From Casuarius casuarius (lineage: Eukaryota; Chordata; Aves; Casuariiformes; Casuariidae), in the NCBI GenBank assembly GCA_003342895.1, contig PTFA01000011.1:5263784-5327783 (forward strand): a stretch of DNA of 64,000 nucleotides, read 5' to 3'. Shown here in pieces: positions 36,016 to 50,095 of this stretch (position 1 is the first letter of the stretch; the number at the start of each line of letters is the position of its first letter). Under the pieces are notes generated by a model, which saw nothing but the letters and a program-made list of their open reading frames with translations, had not been told where the DNA came from and did not search any database. Both the position numbers and the translations under genes were made by a program.

Positions 36016-36874
36016 TGGTGGGGGGGATTTTTTTAACACCACCATTTTACCACTGTAGGATAAATCTATGCTATTGCAACCACCTTGATATGCAAATGGA
36101 GGCACAGAGTATGGTCTCAGATGTGACCCTAGAGAGATGAGCTCTTACTTTGGTTGAAACATATAATGAATGACCTAAAACCTGAGGGAATACATGTGTA
36201 GGAAGGGAGATGCAGCAGGGAAAAGAACAAAATTGTATAGCACTTGCACTGAGAGAAGAGCCTATCATATGGGAGAGCTTTCCTAAGTTAGACCTGCAAT
36301 GTCAGGAAGGGAGTCCCCTACTTGTTTCAAGTCTTTCCACAGCTTTCCTAGAAAAATCTCCCAGCTCTGCCATCGGTAAATCTTCCAGCAGAGGCATGGC
36401 CTGATGTTGCCATCGGTACCTGCTCACTCAGGGTCTGTGGATCACAGATACCATCTCCCCACACTAGTACTCACTGAGATGTCATCTTTTTGACATCCAT
36501 CTTGTGATGTTTTCATTGAATGCATTCAGACCTTCCCCAAAATGTCATCTCCGTGAGCAGCATTGTTAATCACTGTTGTTTTTTCTGTATAAAACTTACA
36601 TTGTGCTGGAAAGATCCTCTCTGAACCTCTGCCTTTAATAGTGCTGCAGTCATTCAAAAGCCAGAAGATCAGATTCGCTCCCAGATGCTGCTTTTTTGTG
36701 CAGCTCCAGCAGTATGACACTTTTTTTTTTTTAAAAAAACCTACCACCACCAAAAAGAAATGCAAACAAAAACATGATTTAACCAGCTGCACAAGATCAC
36801 TGCTTCACCAGTCCATTTTCAGGAGGTACAGCAGGAAGAACTGGTTCTACATGTATGTATGAGGAGAGGAAAAT

Positions 36875-36910
36875 ACACCTTTTGTCCTTCATATACCTCT
36901 TGTCCTTCAT
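36875..36910. repeat. 18-bp tandem pair, two mismatches
   Basis: ACACCTTTTGTCCTTCAT and ATACCTCTTGTCCTTCAT lie head to tail and differ at two positions. Confidence 0.9.
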
Positions 36911-37677
36911 ATTTCATTCATCTTCCTGGAGTTTAATTTCTTAGGCAAGGTTTGTATCTAAAGCTTAAAGAAAGGCATATGCCATTGAACAGGTATATAG
37001 CTTTAGGTTAATATTTGCTAGTAAATAAACATTGTCAAACTCCATGAGTATGCAAGGCTGATGAACACAGGACATCTCTCATGACTGCTGAGCAGGCAGT
37101 AGCAAGGGGTAACTTGCAAAGCTGCGGTATCTTGATGGTGATGTGGCTCCACCTTGGGCGTCCAAGTGCCTTTATACATGTTTGGCTTATAGCTGTCATG
37201 GGTTTACTTTCTTAAGCTTACACTCTCTCTCTTTTAAATTGAAACAATATTGGTTGTGGACATTGATTTCATAATCCAGCCCAGGGCAACTTTCCTTTGT
37301 CATCAAGGCCTTTGAAAGACCAAGCTACTTTTCATTTAACAAAGTGGTTTGGCATTTGTGCTTTGCAAACAGTCACATAGTCACACACTGTTTAGAATAC
37401 CTGTGACTCCAGTAAACAAATGTATTTCACCGGTAGAGTTGCAAAACATAAATACAAGAACTTCACATGACCAGAACAACACAATGAGCAGAAATGGAGC
37501 TATCGAATGTCTGTTTCATACTAATAACTGATAGACCAATGAGACAATTTAACTAATAATACAACTGATGTAAATTTTACAGGCCAATTATAAATTATAG
37601 CAAGTATATAAGATGATACTCTCATCTCATGTATATGTTCTCTCTTTTAATACTTGTAATACAAGTACTGGCAACAC

Positions 37678-37693
37678 TTTTTTTTTTTTTTTT
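37678..37693. repeat. T16 homopolymer
   Basis: Sixteen T followed by AGC; no associated retroelement is recognised. Confidence 0.95.
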
Positions 37694-38640
37694 AGCTTTA
37701 ATAGGACATTACTATAAATTTTCATTACAAGGTATTGAAAGATAATTGCTTGTTATCTTATCAAGACAATATGGAGAAAGAAATTCCATGGAAAATGTGA
37801 ACACTAAAGCATCAGTGGGCAGAAAACATTAATAGATAAATTGTGTTGAAAGATCAATGTAGTTACTCCTATGAGCCATATTTTGGAAAAGTACTTGACC
37901 AAAAGATATATGCATATTCTTATTTTTCTAGCTGACCTCTGTTCAGCCCATCTAAGCTTAGGGGAAGCGTAGAGGTAATGTATGTGGTTATAAATAGGCA
38001 TCAGCCTTTGGTTGAATCAGGATCTTTTGCTCTTAACTAAGGTAGGGCCAAATAAGATCAGGGTGTGTGGGGGGTGGAACTCAACCCCCAAAACCTCCTC
38101 TGTTAGCAGGGATGTTTGCAAATGCTAAATTAAAGGAGTCCTTTGGTTATGGAGCAAAAATTACTTCAATGCTGTGTGTAAGCACAGGTTAAATGATTCT
38201 TGCTTGAACCATCTCACTTTGAAATGACAGACTTATAACACTATGCACCATCCTTCTTCTGGCTGCAGCTGCTGTTGAGCAGAGCTTCTTGACAAACTCA
38301 ATGCAGAGAGCTAAAATTGCCTGTGCCAGCCGGACTTTTTTAGAAACCTCGTCTGGGCAATTTCAAAACAGAAGATTGCATTACCAAATTCTGTGGAACG
38401 AACTCTCACTCAAGCACCAGAATGGAGATCTGAAAGTGTTTTGGATCTCATTTAGGTAGGAGTAAATAGAGCTTTTCAATTCACATTCTATTACATTTAT
38501 ACAATGGAAATATACTTCTAATTTAAATGTGAAGAAAAGGGTGGTGGAAAGGACAAGATACGGATGCTGCAGTGCAGTAGTGAAAGAAACATAGCAGAGG
38601 CAAAAAACTTCATTTCTCTTCATTACAGAGAAAATAGTTC

Positions 38641-38710
38641 AGGCCAAATCCAATTGCACTGAAGCCAGAGAAAAGATCCCCATTGACTTCCGTGCAGCTG
38701 GATGAAGCCT
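38641..38710. repeat. MITE-like palindromic repeat, copy 5
   Basis: It reads AGGCCAAATCCAATTGCACT, GAAGCCAGAGAAAAGATCC, then CCATTGACTTCCGTGCAGCT and GGATGAAGCC. The right core CCATTGACTTC is nearly intact and pairs with the left CACTGAAGCCAG; the outer arms GGCCAAATCCA and TGGATGAAGCC are complementary with mismatches. Confidence 0.65.
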
Positions 38711-41283
38711 TCAACAGGTATTATTGACTTCCTTAGTGGATCATGTTCTAGGTCTCATCCGGCGTGTTGTAAAGCTTTTTCAGCTGTGTCCTGCTTTAAA
38801 TAAGACTGAAGGTGCTCAGCATTTTGTCTAATCTTTCTTAAGTATGGGTGATGTCACTGAATCTAAGAAAAAAGAAATCAATCAACAGTGGATAGAGCTT
38901 GGATCAGTGCATTGAAAGTCCGTTCTCTAAATAGTGTGGGAATTAGTCGGATCCTTTTGTGTAAATGTACATAGAGCTACTGACTTAAACCCTCAAGATT
39001 GATTCTGAACTTCTGCAAATCAGAATATCTTCATTTATCATTAGGAATTCATGTCAGGATTTATTAGGGGTGTTGCATGTATTTAGAAACCAAGGAGTAT
39101 AATTGAAAAAACAAAAAGGCAGTGTTGACTGACAAATAGATTTTTAGTTTTGTTTATGTATCATGAATGTGACCTGAAGAGAGTTGCCTTAGCTGAAGTG
39201 GGGCTAGATTTATTATAGGAAAAAAGTAATTAGGTCTATATTCCATTTCTGAGCGGTCATTAGTTTTTACAAGTTACTTCCTTTTTCCAGGTTCTAATTG
39301 GTGGCCTAGTGGGAACTGTGAGTGTTGAGCTGTCAAAACAACCTCTTTTCTTTCTTTCTTTTTTTTTTAACTTTTTTATCACATTCCAGTATAATTAGAC
39401 AGATGATTATAGCAACAAACACAAAAGCAGCTGTTTGAAGCCTAATACTATATAAGCATTACCATCCCTTTATTTTAAAGGTACCGAAACATATGGGAAT
39501 AATCAGCCATTTTTTCTCTCTACTTACTCTGACTTTTGTACTCAGATGCCAAGCCTGTGTTTGAAGAAAGGCGAAAAAGAAATAATATTTCTAGAAGAAA
39601 CTCCTGTAATAACTCCAACTCAGCTGTCTTGTTNATGCAACTCCAATTCCTCCCTCCCCTCCATCTTTTTACTAACATTATTTCTCTGGGCATAGAAGAG
39701 TTTCAACAACAAACAGGTTAGTGCAGCCTTAGCAGCCAAAGACTCAATTAACAGCAATAAAAAAAATAATAACAGTAATAAAGCTTTTACTTGAAGACTT
39801 GCTGAGGCAGCAGATGTATCCTTTCTAGTTGGGGCTACATCACTGCTCAGGCAGCTACTGGAACTAATTTCTCTCCCAGGATTCAGATTTTCTACAGTGA
39901 AAGTTGTCACTTTTTTTTCAGATGGATGCTGATTTTTCTCACTACTTTTTTCCTTTTTTTAAGGGAAAGCTTAAGAGCACAAAAAGTGGAAATACAGCAA
40001 TGGGTAGAGATATCAAAAAAAATTGTAGCCAAACTCACCCTGAGCAATATTACTCTGAAATCTGCAGTTGTTCCAGGGATTAAACCGACCACAGAGCCTG
40101 CATTCTTGGTGACACAGAGCTAGCTTTCTGCCAAAGTACTTGAAGACTTTGGCATCTTTTGCTTTCATGTAACTGGGAATCAGGGCTAAAGCTATAGGAC
40201 CTTCCTCTCGGGGCTCTGCTAAGTGAAATCCCTCAGCTTTGCTTTCGGTGTTTTTGATGAGTGGGGAAAACATGTGGTGGGAGGTTTGAAGGAAGAGGGA
40301 AGAAACGACAGTAGTGGATTTGGTATTGTATTATAAGCAAGTTCCTATGCCATGGCTGTCACCAGGGCATCTTGGCATCTTCCAGCCGCTGAACAGGCGG
40401 TGTACATAGTGCTTGTCGAGCATGATTGCTACTGTTTCCCTCACTTGAAGCAATGCATTTTCTGCTGTATGAGAAGACTGCAGATCTTGGCAGTCTACTC
40501 TTTTTTTTTAAATGCAGTATGTTTTCACACATGTGCTTTTGCAAGCCAGCAAAATGCCTTTGTACTTAGGACAAAATGCCCATGGAGGGGCACGGGCTTA
40601 GATGGGTGCCCAGGAAAGTGCCTCCCCCAGCACGGCATGGGCAGCACTGCGTAGTGTTCCTGGGCTGGGGCTGCTCTGTGCCAAGAGCTGCTGCCAGGTG
40701 CAGCTGCTCTGTATCACTTGGGCAGCTCGTGAGTCCTCCACAACTACCTCCAGCCCTGCTTCAACTAGAGATGAAAATCTCATTGCCTGAGTTCTGTGTT
40801 TGGGTTTCTTTAAAAGGACTGGGAAACTGCCTGTTCTCCTTTTATACCTCGAATGAAAATAAGCATAAAAACTGCTAATGTCACACCCCATTATAAGAAG
40901 TTCTGCACTCTTGTTTTGAGAGGTCCCTGAATTCAGATTATACAATGGGGGTTATTTCCAATGAGCTATAATTAAGGATAACTGTATCACAAATGCTTTA
41001 TAGATGTTAATAGCAGCAACAAAATTGTAAGGAAAGTTTAAAAGGAGGGAGAAATTTAAGAAAGCAGAAAAATACTTTCTGGTTAATTTTGAAAAGTACT
41101 TGTATCATGTTTGATAGTGTTTTCAACAGGAAACTATGAATGGATACGTGACTGAATAAAAGATGAAATGCTTTCTTCATTCCCTCCCCCCTTCACTCCC
41201 TTACTACTTTCATTTTTGAAAACTAATCCTTTCCAACAGACTGATCCTTTTTTGATGTTGAGTCAGTGGACAACAGAGCTATT

Positions 41284-41345
41284 TCACACTTGGGGAGCCA
41301 AATTTTGTCTCCTATTGCACATGTTCAAGCCCAAATTTGGGCCTC
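41284..41345. repeat. MITE-like palindromic repeat, diverged copy
   Basis: GAGCCAAATTTTGTCTCC on the left and CAAATTTGGGCCTC on the right are inverted relatives of the family's outer arms. A perfect 14-bp palindrome, GCCCAAATTTGGGC, lies at 41329-41342. The centre is not recognisable. Confidence 0.35.
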
Positions 41346-42138
41346 AGATGTTTCAATAGAGACAAGATTACTGCAAGCACAGGGTGTAGAAATTTACTCT
41401 GAAGGTTGCGCAGATATGCTAGCCAGATAATACCTGCCAGGACAGGAAATCATTTCACCTTCAATGAGCAATGTTGGAGTAATAAATAAATCAACTTAAA
41501 AAAAAAAAAGAAAAGACTGGAAGAACATAAGATATGGTTTAACTCCTAAAGGCTAAAGGGTGTTTGTTTTCCAATGGCAACCAAGTCTCTGGTTAAACAG
41601 TGCTCTAGTTAGTGTTGGGCATCACTACTGTCCCAATGTCACTCTTTTCCTCTGGCTTGACCCTTTCTGGCTCCCAGAAGAGGGTGACACAGTGATCTTT
41701 GTCATTTCAGGATTAAAAACTCCCACTCCAGCTGCAGGGGAAGAAGGAGGATTTACTGTGTTCAGAGCAAGAGCAGTCCAAAGTCTCCCAATGCACTGGA
41801 CACAGAGTCCAGATTCAGATAACACTCCAAATACATGCTATTGGATTTTAGCGGTGAGCAGAATGCTTTTAACCTGTAGCTTGGCCCGAAGTACTCTGTC
41901 TAACCACAGTGTTGCAGTGAGACCATACAGACAAGTGAAGCTGTCATTTTGTGCTTAGCTTTTGGTCACACACAGCCCTGAGCAAAGGAGAAGATTCTCC
42001 TGAGAGAAGGAGCAACCCTCCGCTCTGTGTACAGTCTGGCTTCTGCAAGACAGTGTTCAGCAATGGCAGAATAGATGGGCCTCACTGTCAAATCTTATCT
42101 GAAGATTGGCACCTCTGGCAGCTCAGTGCTTGTTTTTC

Positions 42139-42162
42139 TTTTTTTTTTTTTTTTTTTTTTTT
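42139..42162. repeat. T24 homopolymer
   Basis: Twenty-four T preceded by T5C and followed by ACTACAG; no associated retroelement is recognised. Confidence 0.95.
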
Positions 42163-43327
42163 ACTACAGCTGTGTTGCTAGGCATAAGACGATGTCCTAC
42201 TGGGATGATTAAAACCACTTGGCTCTGAAGTAAGCACACTCTATATTATAGCACAAGACAAGAGATGCTCTGAGGAAGCTTTTCTCCTCTATCTGCTATG
42301 CATATTGCACTATTTAAAAAAAATAAAGAAAGGCAGTCCCCAGCCCCCAACTATGTTTGTCTTCAGAAAGCCAGAAATAGTTTCAAATATTGTAGCACTT
42401 AAATTTATTTCAACATTAGTCTTAAAGCTGAGCTGTGGTCACTTTGGGTTGTCTTACTTTAATTGCACTAAAAGATACACTGTGCATGGAGTTTCCTTAG
42501 TTTCGAAGGACTGAAAATCTAAGTTAAGAACTGCAGATTGCTGAGAGAGGCTGGGTTTTGCTCCATGTGGACTAGAAGGATGATCATACCAGAAAAGTAC
42601 AAGATTTTACCCTAAAAACAAACAAAACTCTTGTATAGTAAACAAACTTATTCTGAGGACATACGAACACAGTACCACACAAGTCCATGAAGGACAGTAC
42701 TTGGAGTGTGTAGGAGCAGCATATAGAAATAAGCATATGGCATTTATAAATAAGCAGACCACATTTCTCCCTTGTGTTGCTTTCTAGGGTTTCCAGCACC
42801 TTGCAGTGGGAGGTGGAGTAAAAAACATAACCAGTTATTCAAAAGGATGAATGCAAGGAGGTGAGAGGCCAAGATAGAAGCACAAGGTCCTATGACTTGT
42901 GTAACTATTTTAAGATGCCCGATGGCTCCTTGTGAGGAAGCTTACAAAACAGGACCCATAGAGATGGCACTGATAAAGCCAGTGGCTTCTGGCATGCCTG
43001 ATCGTTGGGGAAATACATTTCTTCCAGCTTGGTATGTGATATAAAGTTGTTCACACCTGTTGAATACCTATTGGCATTTAGACGGCACAGATTACTTCAT
43101 GGGAAATAACGGGAAATTTAATAGCATCTGGGTCATTTTTATGACAGAAGTTGTTTTTTACTAGTGTGAAATACTCAGTATTTCTCTTACTGGAAAACAG
43201 TCACCTCTTTGTCCAGAGGATAAACTGAGTTCTACTCATGAAGATGCACCCACTGTGTTAAAACAACCTCGTGCAGGGCTGATCATAGTGTAACTGGGGC
43301 ACCAGAGGACTTGATACAGGCCAGCCT

Positions 43328-43355
43328 CACTAGGTCCAGGTGAAAAATCCTAGTG
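43328..43355. repeat. Short inverted repeat (7-bp arms)
   Basis: CACTAGG (43328-43334) and CCTAGTG (43349-43355) are exact complements with a 14-base loop. Weak on its own. Confidence 0.6.
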
Positions 43356-44913
43356 GGTTTTGGCCTGTGTTAGCTCTGTGCTCTTTAGATCACTTGTACT
43401 CGAGATTCTGTCTAGGTTTGGTACCAACATAACCTGCAGCTGCACCTGCTTATTGGCAGGCAACTGACAGTCTGAGAGTGGAACTTCAACTTTAATTTTA
43501 TGCAGAATATGCTCTGGTCAGAAGCCAAAGATGCTGATTTCTCTTCTCTTCTCTTTTTTCTTTTTTCTGAATGGTGTAGAAATGATGTTACATTCTTGAT
43601 GATAAAATCTAGCACGAAGCCATTATCAAGCTTCTGGAGACAGACAGCAATATAACTCTTCCATTTCAAAGGTATTTGGAATTTTTGCTGGAATAGCTTT
43701 GGTCCCACAGCTGTCTATCTAAAAGACCAGTATGGTTTCTTTTCTGTGCTTCTTAGCATGCGACTGGATCATAACACAGTACATTTTAACTGTGAGAGAA
43801 AAGAAAAAGACCACTTCTGCTAAGCCACAAGCATTTTGTAGGGAGAGAGAGATGTTTTAATTCAGCTTCCTTCGTGCATCTCAGACTACAATTTGCTTTG
43901 CTGCAAGCTCTGTAGGATTGTGCACAACATGTGTACAATTTTGGAGTGGCTATTTCTAAACAATCTTTAAAGCTTATAGAAGGCAGCTTTGAATTTTAGC
44001 TGGGGAGGGAAAAGGAGGCAATGACTTCTCTTGGAAACAATCACAGCTCATGCCCGGCTGGTGTTTCTGCTCAAAATATCTGAGGTGGCTAGATTCATCA
44101 ATAAAGATCTACAGACCCTAATCACAGGGAGGCTATTGAACATTGCTACTTCACTCTTTTACAGCCCTTTGACTTGTAAATTCTTCCCCAAGGCATTGGT
44201 AATCATTTTGATTGACTTTATTGAAATCTCCTGGATGGATGGTAGGGGTGAGGCACCCAAGCCCTGCTCCTCAAGGGCTGCTGAAGCGCCTTGAATTGCT
44301 TATCTTGTCCCTTAGGCCACTGCATGAACCAAGAGACAGGAATGACCTTGATGAGCAAGGCTGTCCTGGCAATCCTGGCTCCTTACTCTTTCCCCACCTA
44401 TCTTGCTTTTCTGTTACCAGGACACTTGCAACATGGACATTTCGGTACATGGATATAATTATTGATGCAGCCTAATCATCATGTATGTCCAGTGATTATC
44501 ATCCCTTTCCAAGACTTCAGCTGATCTGAAAACAAATTCTGTGCAAGTTGTGTGTCGTGAGGAGCAGTACACATCTTTGACTGCTTTGGCAGGTTGGGAG
44601 TACAGTGCAATGAGTGTCTTTCCTCCTTGCACTCAACACATCCATTCCCATCTGTGCAGAAGCGGAAGAAAGTGGCTTACACTCTCGTTTCATGGATATA
44701 AACAGCTGGATGGAGGGCCTAAATATTATTGTGTCCACTGTCGCAAAACAAGTGGAGCCCTTATAAGAATGGGTAAATTTACATATATGGCTGCTTTAAA
44801 CCTCCTCATGCAACTAAGGAGTGAAGTGTTCTTAGTGTCAGAAAGGGGCAAGAGGTGGCAGGTAGCCGGGAATCAAGCTTTGATCAGAAGTTGGCTGGAC
44901 GAGTCTTTTTTTT

Positions 44914-44963
44914 NNNNNNNNNNNNNNNNNNNNNNNNNNNNNNNNNNNNNNNNNNNNNNNNNN
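44914..44963. other. Assembly gap (50 N)
   Basis: Exactly 50 unknown bases after a short T-run, probably a placeholder whose length need not reflect the true distance. Any reading frame crossing it is meaningless. Confidence 0.99.
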
Positions 44964-45069
44964 AGATCCTTCTGTTATGCTCCTAAACATTTCCTATGCT
45001 TTTAGAGAGTATGTCCGAGATGTGCACTGCAAAGGGTGCAATGCATGTCCAGGAAGCAGAGGTAGCATC

Positions 45070-45093
45070 AGCAGTTCAAGAAGCAGTTCAAGC
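45070..45093. repeat. Two 12-bp tandem units
   Basis: AGCAGTTCAAGA and AGCAGTTCAAGC are adjacent and differ at one base. Confidence 0.9.
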
Positions 45094-48000
45094 AGCTCTA
45101 TAAGAAATATTTTGTTTACTTGCCAATCTATTTTTTGTTTATTTAATAGCTTTCTTAATGTCCTGGCTTTCTGGATTAGCAGAGAGACCAAGCAAATGGA
45201 AGCCAAAGAGCTGTGTGTGCATATCCATGGGTGATAGTCACAAACTGGAAGGGCTGTGGGAAAGGACTGCATGCCGCCCCCCCCCCTGCCAAATACAGCT
45301 GTCGTGCCATGTACGTAACTGTGCCGGGGAGGGGGAAGGCAGGTGGTTTTCTGATCAATATCATTATGCCAGCCTGAACCATATTGTGCATGCAGTTATG
45401 GGTTATGTCCCCTTCACGTAATATGAATTTATGCCTCTATCCCCATAGGAGGTTTGGACTGCAGTGAATTATACTTGCACAGTTACAGTATGGTTCAAAT
45501 TATGTGAGTAGACAAGACTTATTTCCAGTTTCTTAATGAAAGAATAGGGACAGATCCAAAGACTGTCAAAATTAACAGCAGGATTCCTATAGGCTGCTTT
45601 CCATTTATTCGAGAGCCGCCTAAGAGGCCACTTTACTCTCTAGAAAGAATTTTTAAAATAATTTTCTCTGACTTTTGGGCTTATTTTCCCTCCCAGGCAA
45701 GTGGAGAAGACCCCTATTATTGCTTGTGGGAGGTGGCTCAGACTCTGGTATTGGATGTGAATTCTTTGAGAATGTAATTAGGAAATACATCACTTTAACA
45801 TTTTTATTGTAAACATACATCACTGTAATGCATCATTGTTATGAGACAAATATCTGATATCCTGGAAATAAGGAACAATCCCACTTGTTTTAAGAACAGA
45901 AGACAAGCAACTTTTTTTCAAGATCATAAAAATATGTCTATTGGTGTTGAATGTGTGCTCTACATTAAATTTTAGATTTGGTGGGTCTAGGCCCATGTAT
46001 GTATTGGCAAGAGTGTGCCTAACTGTTGGATGTATGCTGTGCATAAGATGGCAACAATTTTGAGTGACTGATTAACAGACTGGCAGAAGTGGTTATCTTT
46101 GGGAAGCAGGGCCATCCTTTTTCCTGCCAGCCATGTAGCTTTTGAAAGTCAACTGTGGAGTCAACATGCAGCATGTGGTGGTGCTTGTGTGAACCTTTGG
46201 GAATAGCCTTTCTTGTTGTATTCTGCTGGAAACGAATATATCTGACATTGCAGCTGGTGCGCTATTTTCCTTCTCCGTTTGCATGTTCTCTTTCTGACTC
46301 TTCCAGTACAAAAGACATCATTGACTCCGGTCAGAAATCAGTGGTATTTGCGGAGGCCTAAAGGTTCACTTATGTGGATATTTTGGGGGTTTAGAAGTTG
46401 AAACTACTAGTTGCCCAGAGAAGACACAGCTTCCTTAAACCTGTGCATTTGTAGCAGCTTTATTTGACCTGGTGTTTCTGCTTCAGTCATTGCCACCTCT
46501 GATTTCCTGTTCTCTCCCTCTTTTAGTGGTAGGTGCTGCTGTAGCTATTGGTTTTAGACAGCGGTCCTCTTCAAGTATTGAGATGTCTCTGCCTTATGAG
46601 AAGCCTGAACTGCTGGAGACCATCCCTTGGAAAACGTTCATTTGTCAAATGCATTTACTGGAGATGTATTTGATTTTTGACAGCATTTTTGACTGAAATA
46701 TTTTATTTCAGTTTGCTCAAAAAGCCCAAATTTGCTCTAATTTCATCTTTCCATATCCCTTTCTGACTTTCATAAATCTGATTTCTTTTTTTTCAAATAG
46801 GAAAAACACAAAATTTGGCTGAAACTGGGTCTTGTTTTGTCCAACCAGATGTTTCAGCTGAAGCCAGAGGAAGTATTTTCAGAATTTCCTTTCATGAGAA
46901 ATTTGATTTCTTTCATTCTAAATATAAACAAATGGCCAGTGTCAAAACAGCTGAATTGACAGACATGCCAACTTTTAGCCACTTTTCTACGAAAGTCATT
47001 TGTCTGGTGCCATGGTGACCTAACTTTAACTGAGGTAACAGTCTGGATGAGCCTATGCAGAGCCCAGCTTTGGAGATAAATAGCACCCTTGACATGCAGG
47101 TGTTGCCATGACAATAGTGGGCTCCCACAGCTTGCACTAGGAGTNCTCGGATGATGTGCTCCCATTCAGCCTAGAGCGCAGGTAAGCTTAAGGATGGCCC
47201 AAGTCCTTGGCAGGTGGTGTTCCAGGCCATCCTGCAACTGCCATACTGTTTTCTGATCTCTTGCATTTTGCTTGTCGGCAACGCTGTGCCCTGAGGCTGG
47301 GGTGGCAATGCAGTGCGAGTCCCAGCTACGACAACCATGTGGTGTTGTGTGGTAAAGCTCAAACTGGGATGCTGCCTGAGTAACAGTAGGTTACAGCAAA
47401 AATGGAGTTGTCCTCCTCAGGGCTGTACCCTGGTTGCCTGTGGCCTTGGTCCTCGGTGCTGTCCTGAGGATCAATATTTCTGGCATGTGGGAATTGTCCT
47501 TAAGAGTTTGAGCCAGAGTCTGCCTCCATTACTCACTCTGGGTTTTATCTTGCCCTGTTCTGTTCAGGGAGTAAGACTCGGCCCAAAATGAGGAAGGATA
47601 GCAAATTTAGGCCTGTGCTAAACTGACTTCAAACACGACCCTCTGAGAGAGGGCAGACACAGCAGCAATGGTCTTTGGCCATGAAAAGACTTTAAATGGA
47701 GCTCTCCTTTCTCACGCACTTAAAGCTCAATTCTGCAGCGACAGTTATGACTAACAACACAGCTCGCAGGCCCTCACCTTCCCTGTGAGTTAGAAATGAG
47801 CTATGTGGCCTGCCTCCTCTTGTCCTCTTTGCCATGTAAACATGAAAGAGAATCGCAGGGAACTGAACAAAGAACTAAATGTCCAAAGCACTCCTTCCTC
47901 AGATGGATCACGTATTTAGGAAATGATGCCATACCGAGACTTCGGGGAACAGAATAAGTTCATCTTCCACAGAAGTGGTTTGTGAGAAGTTCATCAGAAA

Positions 48001-48189
48001 CAGAAAGGCTATTCTACTGTCCCACTGCTTCAGGTGAACAGTATGAAAACATATATAGAAATGCCTCATCTGTGATAACAGCTCTGAAAGAATCAAAATT
48101 GAGCTGTACTCTAATACAAATACATAAGCATATCAAAAAGGTATTTAATTATAGGGAGAGTAGTTTATTTTAGATCAGTCCCTTATTCG

Positions 48190-48300
48190 GTCCATCTGTA
48201 TGTCATCTCATTAACTTGGCTTTTAATGGTAAAGCTAATGCATAATTCAATGTTTTAAAATCATTTTTAAAATAAGTTTTCATACTGAATTTACCAGTTT
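48190..48300. promoter_or_regulatory. Possible conserved noncoding element
   Basis: CTCATTAACTTGGC, TTTTAATGGTAAAGC and TAATGCATAATTC give a series of homeodomain and POU-like cores in unique sequence. The evidence is compositional only. Confidence 0.2.
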
Positions 48301-48977
48301 ACAGTTTTTTTTTTTCTTTAAAAAGTATACTTAGAGCTTATTCCTTTGTTTTTGTTTCCTTGGCAATCGTATTTACTAAAGCAGTCCGCTGAGAATGAGA
48401 TACTCACCTTTCAAGTTTACAAGTACAAATTCTTGGGATCACAAGGAAACTCTTATCCCCATACCCTGGATGATTCCAGAGAAGATGTATTCTGAAATTC
48501 CTGAGGCCTATGCTTTAGGGCAGGAGAAAAACCTGTGTTAAGACTAAATATAATTTTCTTATTTCTTACAGATCATAAAAGTACATCTGTACCTTTACTG
48601 AATACAGCATTCATCACTGTCTGACAAGTCTGGCTTTCTTTAACAGTTCTTTTGCGCTCTTAAATCTCAGAAAATGAGTATATATCAGATTAAGTATGGG
48701 AGTCCTAAGCAGTTGTTTGTTCCTCCACTTGCTATGAGCTTTAACTTCCTTAAAGCACCTACTTTGTGTTTAACAAAAACTGTAATTCAGTCTGACAGCC
48801 AAGCACCTGAAGTTGTTAAAAATTCTGTTCTGTGCAGTGTCTTGTCTTTTCTCTATCATGGTGGCATCTGAGTGTTCTCCACAGCTAGAAATGAACCAGA
48901 AGGCTTCTGTTAGTCAAGATAATAAAGTTTTGTTACCATCTCTTTCCAGAAGACAGTTACTAAGACGGCTGTTTACC

Positions 48978-49006
48978 TGCTTGCTTGCTTGCTTTTTTTT
49001 TCCTTT

Positions 49007-49048
<42 letters not shown>

Positions 49049-49054
49049 TTTTTT
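48978..49054. repeat. TTGC units followed by a T-rich tract including T38
   Basis: TTGC repeated three times leads into T9CCTTTTC and then an unbroken T38 (49009-49046), an A and T7. This is the longest homopolymer in the window. Its length should be treated as approximate. Confidence 0.95.
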
Positions 49055-49448
49055 AGAGCGATCCTTTTACAAATATCCTACTGCTATTTGTGGTCATACA
49101 TCAGAAAGGTTGAACTAAGGGCTTTTTTGTTTTTGTTTTTTTGAAAAGATGACTGTATACCTTCTCCTTTCTCAGAAATATGACAAATCATTTGGAACTT
49201 ATATTCAGAAAGAAAAAACACATGCAAAATNTCATACAGGACACCAGTGTGAAAGCATGAGTTCTGAGCTGGATATCTAAGTCCCTTAGGGTTGTTGTCG
49301 TGCTGGGTTCTGCTGATAATGAATTGCATGAATTTTGGCCTGAACCCAAGAATGATATCTACCTAGAACGTAGGTGCTTCATCTGTGTAGAATAGAGCTG
49401 ATGATAGCAAATGAGACTATGGTGTAAGACTTAAATAAACCTTGCATT

Positions 49449-49471
49449 TATATATATATATATATATATAT
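49449..49471. repeat. (TA)11 microsatellite
   Basis: Eleven TA units in AT-rich intergenic DNA. Confidence 0.95.
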
Positions 49472-50095
49472 GTTTTATATACATAAATAAATGAAAAAGC
49501 CTTAGAAACTATTATATTAAAAGCCATTGCTGAGGGTCGGAATTAACTTGGGATTCTCTCAGTTTGCTCCTCTTGGAATTCTGAAGTTGTGCAATTTTGC
49601 TTGTTTCAAATCTAGATTAATTCCAGATCCATAATCCTGTAAGGAAAGGATGAAAACTAGTGTAAAAGTAGTTGGCTCATCAGCAGTGAGGAAGTGGTGG
49701 AATCTCTAACTGCCATTATCTGTTACAGATAATGCTGCATATGAGTCAATAAGGAATGTAGGTCTTGGAACCTGTGGCCTTTCCATGAAGGTCTCTTGAT
49801 ATATGCCCTTAACCACCGAAGACAGCTTTGTTGCAACAGCCTCCTAGAAATGATGCTTTCTTTTGCTTGCAAACATAACTTTTTTCTTGCATGGGCTCAC
49901 TTCTGGCCAACGCTTGCTGGGCTATGTGATGAACTCAACCCAGCACCCATGGGTAATGGTGAATATCTTCTGATCCAAGCTGTTGAAGAATTCCAGTAAT
50001 ATCCTTGAATCATCATACAGCTTCTCCTATTTCCTTAGTGATAACAGTAAGGAAGTTGAGGAAACAGAAAATTAACTGAGGTTTGATTTGATCTT

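Larger units (their letters stand above)
31641..44913. other. Intergenic DNA downstream of VGLL3, left part
   Basis: I see no credible gene. Open frames here are at most 132 codons, lack recognisable domains and overlap randomly on both strands. Contents are a possible tRNA-derived relic (33160-33227), an ATTA-rich candidate enhancer (35070-35470), a GT microsatellite (35971-36012), an 18-bp imperfect tandem pair (36875-36910), MITE-like copies, T-runs at 37678-37693 and 42139-42162, a GC-richer patch near 40.58-40.75 kb, and a short hairpin at 43328-43355. Confidence 0.7.

Noticed and set aside
41560..41958. 132-codon frame as a protein-coding gene
   Set aside because: No known family, no splice-site-bounded exon structure, and a competing frame on the other strand.
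44541..45005. 154-codon frame on the + strand
   Set aside because: It crosses the 50-N gap, so its continuity is artificial; the translated part resembles nothing known.
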